Shown here: positions 12,538-22,900 of the stretch, one piece after another
How the letters are laid out: every line of letters starts with the position of its first letter
Position numbering within the stretch: position 1 is the first letter of the stretch
NCBI GenBank assembly: GCA_018857735.1
Contig: JABMCL010000188.1
Location: 2,207,501-2,271,500 of the forward strand
Reading direction: 5' to 3'
DNA from: Alviniconcha marisindica
Taxonomy: Eukaryota; Mollusca; Gastropoda; Provannidae
DNA length: 64,000 nt
Notes under the pieces: model-generated
What the model was told of the DNA's origin: nothing
Seen by the model: only the letters and a program-made list of their open reading frames with translations
The model's database searches: none
Translations under genes and position numbers: made by a program

Positions 12538-12866
12538 GTGCTTAACGTCCACAGAAACCATAAGGCCTATTAGGGACGGGGAGAAGGGAGGCCGGGGAGG
12601 AGATTATATACCTATCGCTACACTGTCACCACCAGAATGACTCCTGCATTAAGGTGGGCAGCGATGAGAGCCATTTTAACACAACGGACACCATCAACCC
12701 TCAACACAACGGACACCATCAGCCATCAACACAACGGACACCATCAGCCATCAACACAACGGACACCATCAGCCCTCAACACAACGGACAAACCGAAGCG
12801 GATTCGAACCGAAGTCCTTCTGCTTACCGGCCTAACGCCTTGCCGCTAGGCCAGACTGGCTCACAC
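12538..12866 (-). mobile_element. tRNA-derived SINE with intact A and B boxes
   Basis: On the minus strand, TGGCCTAGCGG (12853-12843) is an A-box and GGTTCGAATCC (12810-12800) a perfect B-box, 43 bp apart: an RNA polymerase III internal promoter. The arms do not fold into a proper tRNA cloverleaf, so this is a SINE head rather than a tRNA gene. Downstream on the same strand come a (TCCGTTGTGTTGA)-type tandem stretch (12660-12790) and a segment ccttatggtttctgtggac (12580-12540) also found in the 175-bp family. Confidence 0.65.
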
Positions 12867-12889
12867 AACCAGCTGGTTGGTTAGTTGAG

Positions 12890-12977
12890 TGATACTTTAC
12901 GTCCACAGAAACCGTAGCCTTATTAGGGACGGGAGCCCAGGACGGCCACCTCGACTTTCACACAGCTCCTGAGCTCT
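12890..12977 (-). mobile_element. SINE-like element, partial copy
   Basis: Contains the tttacgtccacagaaacc to acacagctcctgag half of the family in reverse orientation. The tail half is missing. Confidence 0.6.
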
Positions 12978-12984
12978 GCTTAAC

Positions 12985-13164
12985 AGCTGCTGATGATGTA
13001 GAGCTTCATGTTCTCGGATGTCGGTTGGCATATTAGGGACAAACTGTGACCAGTGCCGAAGCGTGGTTCAGTGTTGCTTTACGTCCACGTTTACGTAAGG
13101 CTCATTAGGACGGAAAGCCCAGGACGGCCACCTCGACTTTCGCACAGCTCCTGAACTCTGATTA
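12985..13164 (-). mobile_element. SINE-like element, diverged full copy
   Basis: Reverse copy from a tgatgatgtagagctt tail to cgcacagctcctgaactc. A cagctg motif lies on both sides (12983-12988 and near 13167), a possible short remnant of a target duplication. Confidence 0.65.
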
Positions 13165-13549
13165 TCAGCTGTTGGTTACTGAAGACTTCATAAGGCCTCG
13201 ACACAGACTGGGACTGGAGGAGGTCAAGGTCCAAACCAAAGGGAAGACCCTGTAGCTGGGTCATCAGAGACCCGCACCGGAGGGGGTCAGTGTCCAAGCC
13301 GTCAATGTCGTTGCCTTACACGAGTAACTTCGTAACGTGTGCGTAGTTTTGCCTCTTGTTACTCCATGACGTGTGCTTTAGTTATTACACTCTTCACTGA
13401 AGGAACGGTGAGAAAATGGATGTCGGCAGGTGCAAACCGGCACAGGTGCTGTTGGAATGGATTCAAGTTTTCCTCAAAGACTTGCCGCCGGTGTGGTGTG
13501 GCGAGTTATGGTAACGCGGGCATTGGCAGCGGGGCGTTAGCTGGAGACC

Positions 13550-13578
13550 GCCACCGCCACCGCCACCGCCACCGCCGT
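13550..13578. repeat. (CCACCG)n repeat
   Basis: Hexanucleotide run in GC-rich DNA. Confidence 0.8.
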
Positions 13579-13732
13579 CTGCTGAGCGTCACGCCGGGGG
13601 TGTCTACACGTCATCAGTGCGCTCCGCGGGGGCCGTGAAAACCTTGGGGTGCTGGGACTGTTGGACTGCTTGTGGGCCTAGTTTGCTTTTACACCTCATC
13701 ACCCGCTACAGGATTCCTTGAGGACGTCAGTG

Positions 13733-13797
<65 letters not shown>

Positions 13798-13980
13798 CGC
13801 TTGTGTATGTGTTTGTGGTGTGTGTGTGTGTGTGGTGTGGTGTGTGTGTGTGGTGTACGTGTGTGGTGTGTGTGTGTGTGGTGTACGTGTGTGTGTGTGT
13901 GTGTGTGTGTTGTACGTGTTTGTGTGTGTGTGTGAGTGTGTGTGTATGAGTGCGTGCGTGTATGTGTGTGTGTGTGTGTG
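13733..13980. repeat. (GT)n tract with variants
   Basis: Perfect GT to 13794, then interrupted GTGTGGT and GTACGTG units. Confidence 0.95.
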
Positions 13981-14240
13981 AGGCTGGTGACAGAGAATTT
14001 CACAAACGTCTCTCGCGTCGTGGCGCAGCTGACCTCGCACGTGTCAACTGTAGCCGCCTAGCTTGGGGCAGTCCCCGTTGATGAGAAGGCCGCGGCGGGA
14101 GCAAGCCCGGAAATGACTGACACGTCACTGATTGATGGACGGACGGTGACCAGCGATGACGAGACGTTGTCTGTGTAGCTACCATCAGTATGCGGACAGG
14201 TCAGTCCCAGCGTCGTCAGTCTTCACAACGGACAGCCGCC

Positions 14241-14384
14241 ATGCATCCACCTGGCTCGGTTACTGTCGGCTGTAGCTCCGGGTCCCTGTGGCTGTTAGTG
14301 TTACTGGCCTCACTGTTTGCAGCGGTGTACCCACACTCCGAGCATCGCTTTCCGGCACCTTCCTCCAAAGGAAGGATGTCGTAA
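14241..14384 (+). other. Short ORF with strong initiation context and hydrophobic N-terminus
   Basis: gccgccATGc is a good Kozak context. It opens 47 codons, MHPPGSVTVGCSSGSLWLLV onward, with a hydrophobic stretch resembling a signal peptide. The last 15 or so codons fall in the dispersed repeat at 14330-14410, and no splice continuation or homologue was recognised. Probably chance. Confidence 0.15.
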
Positions 14385-14410
14385 ACCAGTGCCTGGAGTT
14401 CGCGGTGTAC
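14330..14410 (+). repeat. Dispersed repeat shared with 9321-9392
   Basis: Contains cactccgagcatcg, tttccggcacct and ggaaggatgtcgtaaacc, matching the other copy in reverse. Confidence 0.55.
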
Positions 14411-14540
14411 CCACAGAATTTCGGTGTAAAGGAGCCGTCCGTGCGTTGTCGGTCAATATTTCCTCGACCCGAACAAGCCTTATGGTTTCTGTGGACGTTA
14501 AGCACCATGTTTGCTTACTTTACTTTGGTCAGTATTTCAG

Positions 14541-14710
14541 AGTTCAGGAGCTGTGTGGAAGTCGAGGTGGCCGTCCTGGGCTCCCCGTACCAATGAGCCT
14601 TCAGGTTTCTGGACGTAAACAAACACTGAATCATGCACACGCATTGGTCACAGTTTGGCCCTGGTATGTCAACCGACATCCGAGGACGTTAAGCTCTACG
14701 TCATCATGGT
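14541..14710 (+). mobile_element. SINE-like element, full copy
   Basis: Forward copy from gttcaggagctgtgtgg to ttaagctctacgtcatc. Related fragments with ccttatggtttctgtggac occur just before (14478-14510) and after (14735-14768), so several insertions are nested here. Confidence 0.65.
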
Positions 14711-14789
14711 CAATATTTTGTCGTCCCTAACAAGCCTTATGGTTTCTGTGGACGCTAAGCACAATGTTTACTCGCTGGTCAATATTCAG

Positions 14790-14875
14790 AGCTCCGGAGT
14801 TGTGTGAAAGTCGAGATGGACGTCCCTGAAAGTCCGTAGGGTTTCTGTGGGCGTAAACAACATTGAACTGGTCAC
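14790..14875 (+). mobile_element. SINE-like element, partial copy
   Basis: cggagttgtgtgaaagtc to gggcgtaaacaacattg, the first half of the family, diverged. It runs directly into the 30-bp minisatellite at 14866-15110. Confidence 0.5.
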
Positions 14876-15112
14876 CATTGTCCTGTCGAAGCGACCAGTG
14901 GTCACCATTGTCCTGTCGAAGCGACCAGTGGTCACCATTGTCCTTTCGAAGCGACCAGTGGTCACCATTGTCCTGTCGAAGCGACCAGTGGTCACCATTG
15001 TCCTGTCGAAGCGACTAGTGGTCACCATTGTCCTGTCGAAGCGACCAGTGGTCACCATTGTCCTGTCGAAGCGACCAGTGGTCACCATTGTCCTGTCGAA
15101 GCGACCAGTGGT
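14866..15112. repeat. Minisatellite, 30-bp unit, eight copies
   Basis: Unit ggtcaccattgtcctgtcg plus aagcgaccagt; copies are almost identical, suggesting recent expansion. It begins inside a SINE fragment (gaactggtcaccattg). Confidence 0.97.
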
Positions 15113-15374
15113 TACCGAAGAGCGGGAGGAGGAAAGAAACGGTGATGGACGAGAAGAAGACCGCCCATTCTGTTCAGTCCCTTCTGACCTCGCGCTTGCA
15201 GGGACTCCAAGCGCCGCCTTGATCACTTAGTGTAACGCGGCTCCTGTGACGCGCGTTGGCATACCCCTTGCTCCGAAGCACCTCTTCACTTTTGTCCGCT
15301 TTCGTGCAGCTCGGATGAGTTGGAGTAGGCTGTTGAACTGAAAGCCCGGATGGCGGTCAGCTCCAGTGTGGTTG

Positions 15375-15476
15375 TTGAAGTGTTGCTTTACGTCCACAGA
15401 AACCCGGCGTAGGTTCATTGGGGACGGGAGCCCAGGACGGCCACCTCCACTTTCACACAGCTCCTGAGCTCTGCTC
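15375..15476 (-). mobile_element. SINE-like element, partial copy
   Basis: gaagtgttgctttacgtc to acacagctcctgagctc in reverse orientation; the tail half is missing. Confidence 0.6.
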
Positions 15477-15732
15477 CAGTGTGGTTGTTTTTCTTGGCGT
15501 GTGGCCGCGCAGCCCTGCCGGTGGACACACGGCAGACTTGCAAGGAAAGCTCCCCGCAGCTAGGCTGCTGTGCAGAATGCTGACGACGTGTGAAACTGCC
15601 CCCTTGTCTGCAGAAAACATACCGCAGGGGCTATAACTTCTGTGTTTGTCCGTGATGATGGGCTGTGTGTGCAGTTCGTGCGAACGTCCGGGACAACCTG
15701 TCGTTTCGTGCTGCACCAACCCCCCCACCCAC

Positions 15733-15737
<5 letters not shown>

Positions 15738-15773
<36 letters not shown>

Positions 15774-15812
15774 CACACACACCCAGCCCCCCCCCCCCCC
15801 CCCCCGCCCCCC
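15738..15812. repeat. (AC)n and poly-C
   Basis: CA tract 15738-15782, then a C run of about 19 bases from 15787. Confidence 0.9.
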
Positions 15813-15984
15813 GCCATCCACCCCAACGTACACACAAGCAGTTCCGTGATTTGGGGGCTGGGTTTTGGAGCGAGTTCTGGGGCAAAGGGAGTACATGTGG
15901 GATGGGACTGTAGTGTATTGTTCTGGTGTGACTTGGGAAATGCCATATCATTGGTGGCGCCTGCATACACACGTGCATGGATGC

Positions 15985-15997
15985 ATTCACACACACG

Positions 15998-16039
<42 letters not shown>

Positions 16040-16310
16040 TGCACGCCCCCCCCCCCCACACACACACACACTGGTGCGTGCCTGCATACAGATGTATGTG
16101 CGTATATAATATATACACACACTTGTACACCAAACGCCAATGAACATAGCGTTGAAAATTTCATACCTGGACTGATAATTGCTCAGTGTGTGTGTGTGTG
16201 TGTGCTTGCGTGCGTGCGTGCGTGCGTGCATGCGCACGCGTGTGGGTGGGTGTGCGTGCGTGCGTGTCTCAGTCTCTCTCTCCCTCCCTCCCACCTCTTT
16301 TCTTTCTTTC
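15985..16310. repeat. (AC)n, poly-C, (TG)n and (TGCG)n tracts
   Basis: CA tract to 16036, C run 16047-16057, TG tract 16186-16203, then (TGCG)n and CT-rich DNA. Confidence 0.85.
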
Positions 16311-16644
16311 TTGGCATCAATATTAATCAGAGGGGGATGGGGCCAGCAACTGTCAGTGTTACTGTCAGCTTGCTTGGATTTTCCCCCATGAAGAGATGTA
16401 ACACCAAAACAATTAATTATCACAATCACGGCAATACTGAATGACTCCTGCTACACCTGCTCCCGGCTCCCCTCCCTGAAAATAATGGACTGGTCCATAG
16501 TCGGAGAATGTAGGTCACTCGACAGTGGTGTATCTAGGAAAGGCTTGTTGCATGCACACAGTCATTAATTTTTTGACAATTCTGCGACTGTTGCGTCTTA
16601 TCTGTATGTTTCCGTGCCATCGGCCGTTAGTCCTTCTTTTATCG

Positions 16645-16870
16645 CTAGGGGGACATGGAATCTTTAACGTGCGCGGCAATGATCTTTGTGCGTGCCGTGT
16701 GCCTCAGTTGGACCGCGTGACAGGCACTTGATGAGTCTGTACAAGTGTTGAAAAAACACAGAAAAAAACCGTCTTTCGCTCTGTCTCGGCTGGGAGTCAA
16801 ACCCACGAAATGGGATCAAGATCCAGTTGGTATTTGCATGTGTACCGAAATTGATACAAAAAGCTTTTTG
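16645..16870 (-). mobile_element. tRNA-derived SINE of a second family
   Basis: The minus strand has a B-box-like GGTTTGACTCC (16803-16793), then a body whose plus-strand form contains gaatctttaacgtgcgc and atgagtctgtacaag. The same layout occurs at 40020-40300. The A-box here is degenerate. Confidence 0.5.
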
Positions 16871-17299
16871 GACAAGGCCCATGGGAAGTAACTCTCCTTT
16901 CAAAACGGCAGCTCGGGTGACGGTTTTCGTGACTTTGAAACTGTCTGTGGAATGCAGAGTACTGCAGCTGAAAAACACACAAACAAACAAACAGTCTCCT
17001 GTTCGGCAGTTTTGTGTCCATCATCAGGGTGGTCTGATGTGGTGTATTGATATGGGACCACATGGTTACTGTAACCATTGACTACCGGCAAGAGATTAGC
17101 AACTGCTGAGCAATGACCGCTAGCTCCCTGGGATTGGGGGTCCTCCTGTCTATCTGTGTTTAGACACGGAATGTTATAGCAGTGGCAGGACACGGAACTT
17201 GCTACAACTACAAGATATACACTTTGTGTGGTTTTGACAACACATTAAAAACTAGTAGAAATGGTATGTCTGGTTTCTCCCCCCAGACCCCCTTGTCTC

Positions 17300-17325
17300 T
17301 CTCTCTCTCTCTCTCTCTCTCTTGA
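17300..17325. repeat. (CT)n microsatellite
   Basis: Twelve CT units in the putative intron before GLUT exon a; (AC)n follows at 17390-17515. Confidence 0.9.
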
Positions 17326-17810
17326 TTGCAGAAAATTAGTAGTGGTATCTACAGTCTCTCTCTTGCATACCCACGGTCACTAGCATGCACACACTCACAC
17401 ACACACACACACACACATGCACACGCACATGTACACACACATGCAAGCACGCACGCACATGCGTGTGTGTGTGCACGCACACACATGCACACACATTTGT
17501 GCACACACACACACTGTACATCACAGTCACACATTTATCCCACTCAGACTTTGCCTGTGATTTCCTTGCTTGAAGAAGCAGCTGAGACTCACTGATTCAG
17601 TAGTAAAATGTAAAGACTAAAGAGTCCATGAATAACAGGAAATTTGTAAAGTGCTTTCAGAGACTCAAAATGCTTTATAACTTAAGGACAAACATTAAAC
17701 ACACAGTGACTTCATCATTGCTGTTGTGTTTTCATTGCATGTACTAAACAATGTTTGCATAGTTATAGTTAGTGGAATATATGCAAATAATTGATGTGTT
17801 GATGTTGCAG

Positions 17811-17918
17811 GAGGACCAGAGAACAACCGGTATTTTGGTATTCAGCGTCTTTGTGGCAGTGATTGGCAACTCCTTTTTGTACGGTTACAACATTGGCGTC
17901 GTCAACACTCCGTCTTTG
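17811..17918 (+). CDS. SLC2A: GLUT exon a (TM1)
   Basis: 36 complete codons (phase 0 in, phase 0 out) start after a ttgcag acceptor and end before gtaggt. They encode EDQRTTG and then TM1, ending GYNIGVVNTPSL, the classic GLUT TM1 end. The acceptor implies an upstream exon carrying the start codon. An in-frame ATG at 17772 would allow an unspliced start, but it lies in what looks like intron, and its 13 leading residues do not resemble a GLUT N-terminus. Confidence 0.93.
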
Positions 17919-19706
17919 GTAGGTGGCTGTCTGTTGATTCTGTGTCACACTTTGCAATGTTTGTGCCTCTGTTTCCTGATCAGCTTTCACTGTGCATCTT
18001 TTGCATGATGTCTGTATTAAAGAGAGGTGTGTGTGCGTGATGTGTGGGTGAGAATGACAGAGAGACTTGTTGCGTATGTGTGTGCGTGTGTGTGTGTGTG
18101 ATGGGGGAGAGGTGCTTGTATGTATGAGACTGAGAGTGATATGTGTGTGAGTGTGTATGTGTGTGAGTGTGTGTGTGTGTGTGATGGGGGAGAGGTGCTT
18201 GTGTGTATGAGACTGAGAGTGATATGTGTGTGTATGTGTGTGTGTGATGGGGGAGAGGTGCTTGTGTGTATGAGACTGAGAATGATGTGTGTGTGTGTGT
18301 GTGTGTGGTGTGTGTGTGTGTGTTGTGTGTGTGTGTAAGTGAGATGTGTGTTTGTGTGAGAGAAAGAGGGTCAGAAGGGTTAAGATGGGGAGGATCAGGA
18401 GGGGCATGTTTATGTGAAGTATGTACGTGTGAGGTAGGTGTGTGTGTGACACCGAGTGTGTATGATGGGGGGCATATGTTTGTGTGTGTTAGAGTGAGAT
18501 GTGTGAACAAAATGTGTATACGTGTGCAAGAGAGAGAAATGGAGGGAGGGGTGACACAGAGAACCAATTTTTGTTCGCTTGTTTGGAAAGAAACAGTACA
18601 CATACTGTAACATCCCTACATTGTTCTCTTCCAGCTCATTCAAGCATTCTACAACAAAACTTACTATGAACGCAATGGAGGAAACTGGGCAGATGTTGTG
18701 GCCTACGAAACCCATCGCATGGCGGTGGAGGAGAACAACACCAAGGCTGTCAACTACACATCCTCCGACCCCTCCGGCAACCCCACCGTCACGGTGCCAG
18801 CCAATAGCACTATGGTGCCAGCAGAGTCCTTTGGCGTTGACCGTGAGAAGCTGCTGGAAAAATGGCAGCTGGAGATTCTGTGGTCCACAACTGTGGCCTT
18901 GTTCGTCTTCTTTGGCATGATCGGAGCCTTCTCCTCTGCCAAGGTCGCTGACTTCTTTGGTCGGTGAGTCAGAATTGTTAATCAGACCATTAATTTCTTT
19001 CATCGTTCACTTGTAAAGTAACTGTCTCCCTCAGTGTTGCTTGAAAAAGGCGTATTGCAGAAAACTTGCAAGTTGCTTTGTACTGTTCTAGATTAGGAAA
19101 GGTCCTCTGTCAGTTGCCTATAAACAGTAGAAAAGCAGAAGGTTTCCATGACACCACAGCCAGGGAAGAGAACAGACATTGTGGGCACCAGGAGTCCATA
19201 TTCTCTCCCCTTCCCCCCTTCTCTCATTGTTTAAATGTTTCTCGCGAGTTGGTGTCACAGCAGTGTGATGGTGTGCTGTTTGCAGAAAGAAGGGCATGAT
19301 CATCATCACCATCCTCATGTTCGTGGCAGCCTTGCTGGGGGGTTTGCCACTGACCACCAAGGCCCCGGAGCTCCTCATGTTGTCCCGTGTCTTTGTTGGT
19401 CTGCATTCAGGTCAGTCGTCTGGCTCTATTACTCATGGCACATATCCCAGTCTCTCTCTCTCTCTACCTGTCTTTTTGGTCTAAATTCAGGCTGTACTAC
19501 TCGCTGCACACATCCCTGTCTCTCTCTTTCTCTGTATACAAGTCTTTTTGGTCTGCATTCAGGTCAGTCATCTGGCTGTATTACTGACTGTACACATCTG
19601 TGTGTGTGTGTGTGGTGTGTGTGTCACTCTGTCTCTCTATGCATGTCTTTTTGGTCTGCATTCAGGTCAGTCATCTGGCTGTATTACTGACTGTACACAT
19701 CTCTGC

Positions 19707-19760
<54 letters not shown>

Positions 19761-19864
19761 TGTGTGTATCTCACTCTGTCTCTCTATGCATGTCTTTTTG
19801 GTCTGCATTCATGTCAGTCTTCTGGCTGTATTACTGCACATGTCTCTCTTTCCATGTATGTGTC

Positions 19865-19923
<59 letters not shown>

Positions 19924-22900
19924 GTGTGTTGGTCACCTTGCTGTCTGTCAGTTTTTGTGTGGGTCTCATGTCAGCATTGCTATGACCTCAGGCAGGTCAC
20001 CATGAAGTCTATTTCTCACCATCTGTGTCAGTGCATGTGTTGAACACCTTGCTATCTTGTTTCTCTTTCTAGCTCTTGGTGGGGGGGGTGGGGGGCATAG
20101 TTGGTGTTGGACTGAAGCTAACCTAACTGTTCTGACAAAAAGTTCTGCATCGATCCTTTTCTTCAAAGCTTGACAGATGTTTGTGCAAAGTGTACATTGA
20201 TGGAAGGGAGGAAAGAGCTTGGTGTGAGTGATGTTGTTTCACATCCATGTCTGTGATGGGTGTGTCAGGACTCAGTGTGAGTGATGTTGTTTCACATCCA
20301 TGTCTGTGATGGGTGTGTCAGGACTCTGAGTGTGAGTGATGTTGTTTCACATCCATGTCTGTGATCGGTGTGTCAGGACTCAGTGTGAGTGATGTTGTTT
20401 CTCATCCATGTCTGTGATGGGTGTGTCAGGACTCAGTGTGAGTGATGTTGTTTCACATCCATGTCTGTGATGGGTGTGTCAGGACTCAGTGTGAGTGATG
20501 TTGTTTCTCATCCATGTCTGTGATGGGTGTGTCAGGACTCAGTGTGAGTGATGTTGTTTCACATTCATGTCTGTGATGGGTGTGTCAGGACTCAGTGTGA
20601 GTGATGTTGTTTCACATCCATGTCTGTGATGGGTGTGTCAGGACTCAGTGTGAGTGATGTTGTTTCACATCCATGTCTGTGATCGGTTTGTCAGGACTCA
20701 ACATCTCCCTGTGTCCACTGTACCTGGCGGAGATCTCCCCAAAGAAGATCCGTGGCGCCATAGGAACCTGTCACCAGCTGGCCATCACCATCGGCATCCT
20801 CTTCTCTCAGATCATGGGGCTGAAGGAGCTGCTGGGTAAGCTGCTGTAGCACGGCGTCGGCGCCTCTGGGCTTGTGGTCATGGTGACCTACCCAGGATGC
20901 TGGCAGGAATGAAGATAGGGATGATTATGTGATAGGGATGATGATGTGATGCAGGGAGGTTATGAAATTGAATGACGTGGTAATGATGAGCATGATGTCA
21001 AACATTCTGGTAATGATGATGGGTTTCTACATTTATTGACTGGTAAATGACAAAGGGCAAGTAGCTGTGATAAAATGTCAATTTCTGCAGGCAGTGAACT
21101 GTTGAGCAACTGCTTTGGGGGACAGATACGGGTGGGCGGTGGAGGATGTGTGGGTCAGCATGTGTGTGTGAATTGGCCTGATGGTGACCGAGGTGGACCT
21201 GTTTGACCTGTTGACAGGCACCGAGACCCTGTGGCCCTATCTGTTTGCCTTCAATGCCGTGCCATCCGTGCTGTGTCTGGTGATGATGCCCTTCTGCCCG
21301 GAGAGTCCCCGCTTCCTGCTCATCAAGAAAGGCCTGGAGGAGGAGGCCCGCAAGGGTGAGTACTGTAGCCTGAACCCTGCCTGCTGACAATCAGCTGTAG
21401 CCTGAATCCTGCCTGCTGACAGTCAGCTGAAGCCTGAACCCCCTGCCTGCTGTCAGCTTCAGCCTGAACCCTGCCCACTGACAGTCGGCTGTAGCCTTAA
21501 CCCTGCCCACTGACAGTCAGCTTTAGCCTGAACCCTGCCTGCTGATAGTCAGCTGTAGCCTGAACCCTGCCTACTGATAGTCAGCTGTAGCCTGAACCCT
21601 GCCTGCTGACAGTCAGCTGTAGCCTGAACCCTGCCTGCTGACAGTCAGCTGTAGCCTGAACCTGCCTGCTGACAGTCGCTGTAGCCTAACCTGCTGACAG
21701 CCTTAGCCTGAACCCTGCCTGCTGACAGTCAGCTGTAGCCTGAACCCTGCCTGCTGTAGATGTTCAAGCTGTAGCCTGAATCCTGCCTGCTGACAGTCAG
21801 CTGTAGCCTGAATCCTGCCTGCTGACAGCTGTAGCCTGAACCCTGCCTGCTGACAGTCAGCTGTAGCCTGAACCCTGCCTGCTGACAGTCCAACTCCCTG
21901 CTAGGTCCTGAACCCTGCCTGCTTTCGGACAGTCAGCTGTAGCCTGAACCCTGCCTGCTGACAGTCAGCTGTAGCCTGAACCCTGCCTGCTGACAGTCAG
22001 CTTTAGCCTGAACCCTGCCTGCTGACAGCTTTAGCTTGAACCCTGTCTTCTGACAGTCAGCTGTAGCTTGAACCCTGCCTGCTGACAGTCAGCTTTAGCC
22101 TGAACCCTGCCTGCTGAAAAGCTTAGCCTGAACCCTGCTCTGACAGTCATTTAGCCTGAACCCTGCCTCTGACAGTCAATTGTAGCTTGAACCCTGCCTG
22201 CTGACAGTCAGCTGTAGCTGAACCCTGCCTGCTGACAGTCAGCTGTAGCTTTGAACCCTGCCTGCTGACAGCTGTAGCTTTGAACCCTGCCTGCTGACAG
22301 CTGTAGCTGAACCCTGCCTGCTGACGTTAGCTTGAACCCTGCCTGCTGACAATCAGCTGTAGCTTGAACCCTGCCTGCTGACAGCTTTAGCCTGAACCCT
22401 GCCTGCTGACAGTCAGCTGTAGCTTGAACCCTGCCTGCTGACAGCTGTAGCCTGAACCCTGCCTGCTGACAATCAGCTGTAGCCTGAACCCTGCCTGCTG
22501 ACAGCTTATCCAAGGAACCAAAATGATGGGTCGTTTTTCCTGCCCAGCTGGCAGTGGAAGACCTTTTGAAACCGGCCTTGTTTTGCTGCAGTGATGGTGA
22601 GCCTGCGTGGCACTCACAGTGTGGATGAGGAGATGGAGGAGATGAGGGTGGAGGCTCGCAAGTCCATGGGCGTCACCAACTTCACCCTCAAGCAGCTGGT
22701 CACCTCCCCGGCCCTGAAGCTGCCCATCATCATCGCCTGCCTCCTGCAGATCACTCAGCAGTGGTCCGGCATCAACGCTGTGAGTCCACTCTCCTCTGGC
22801 CCACAGGCCCCCACCCTCTCACCAACCTTAATTCACACCCCTTTATCACACAGTCACCCTCTCATCAACCTTGACTCGCACCCCTTTATCACACAGTTAC

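Noticed and set aside
12792..12866. Functional tRNA gene on the minus strand
   Set aside because: A and B boxes are good, but acceptor and T stems do not pair and a SINE body follows; a tRNA-derived SINE fits better.
17772..17810. Start codon of GLUT at 17772
   Set aside because: It is in frame but precedes a good acceptor at 17810 and encodes residues unlike any GLUT N-terminus; an upstream exon is more likely.
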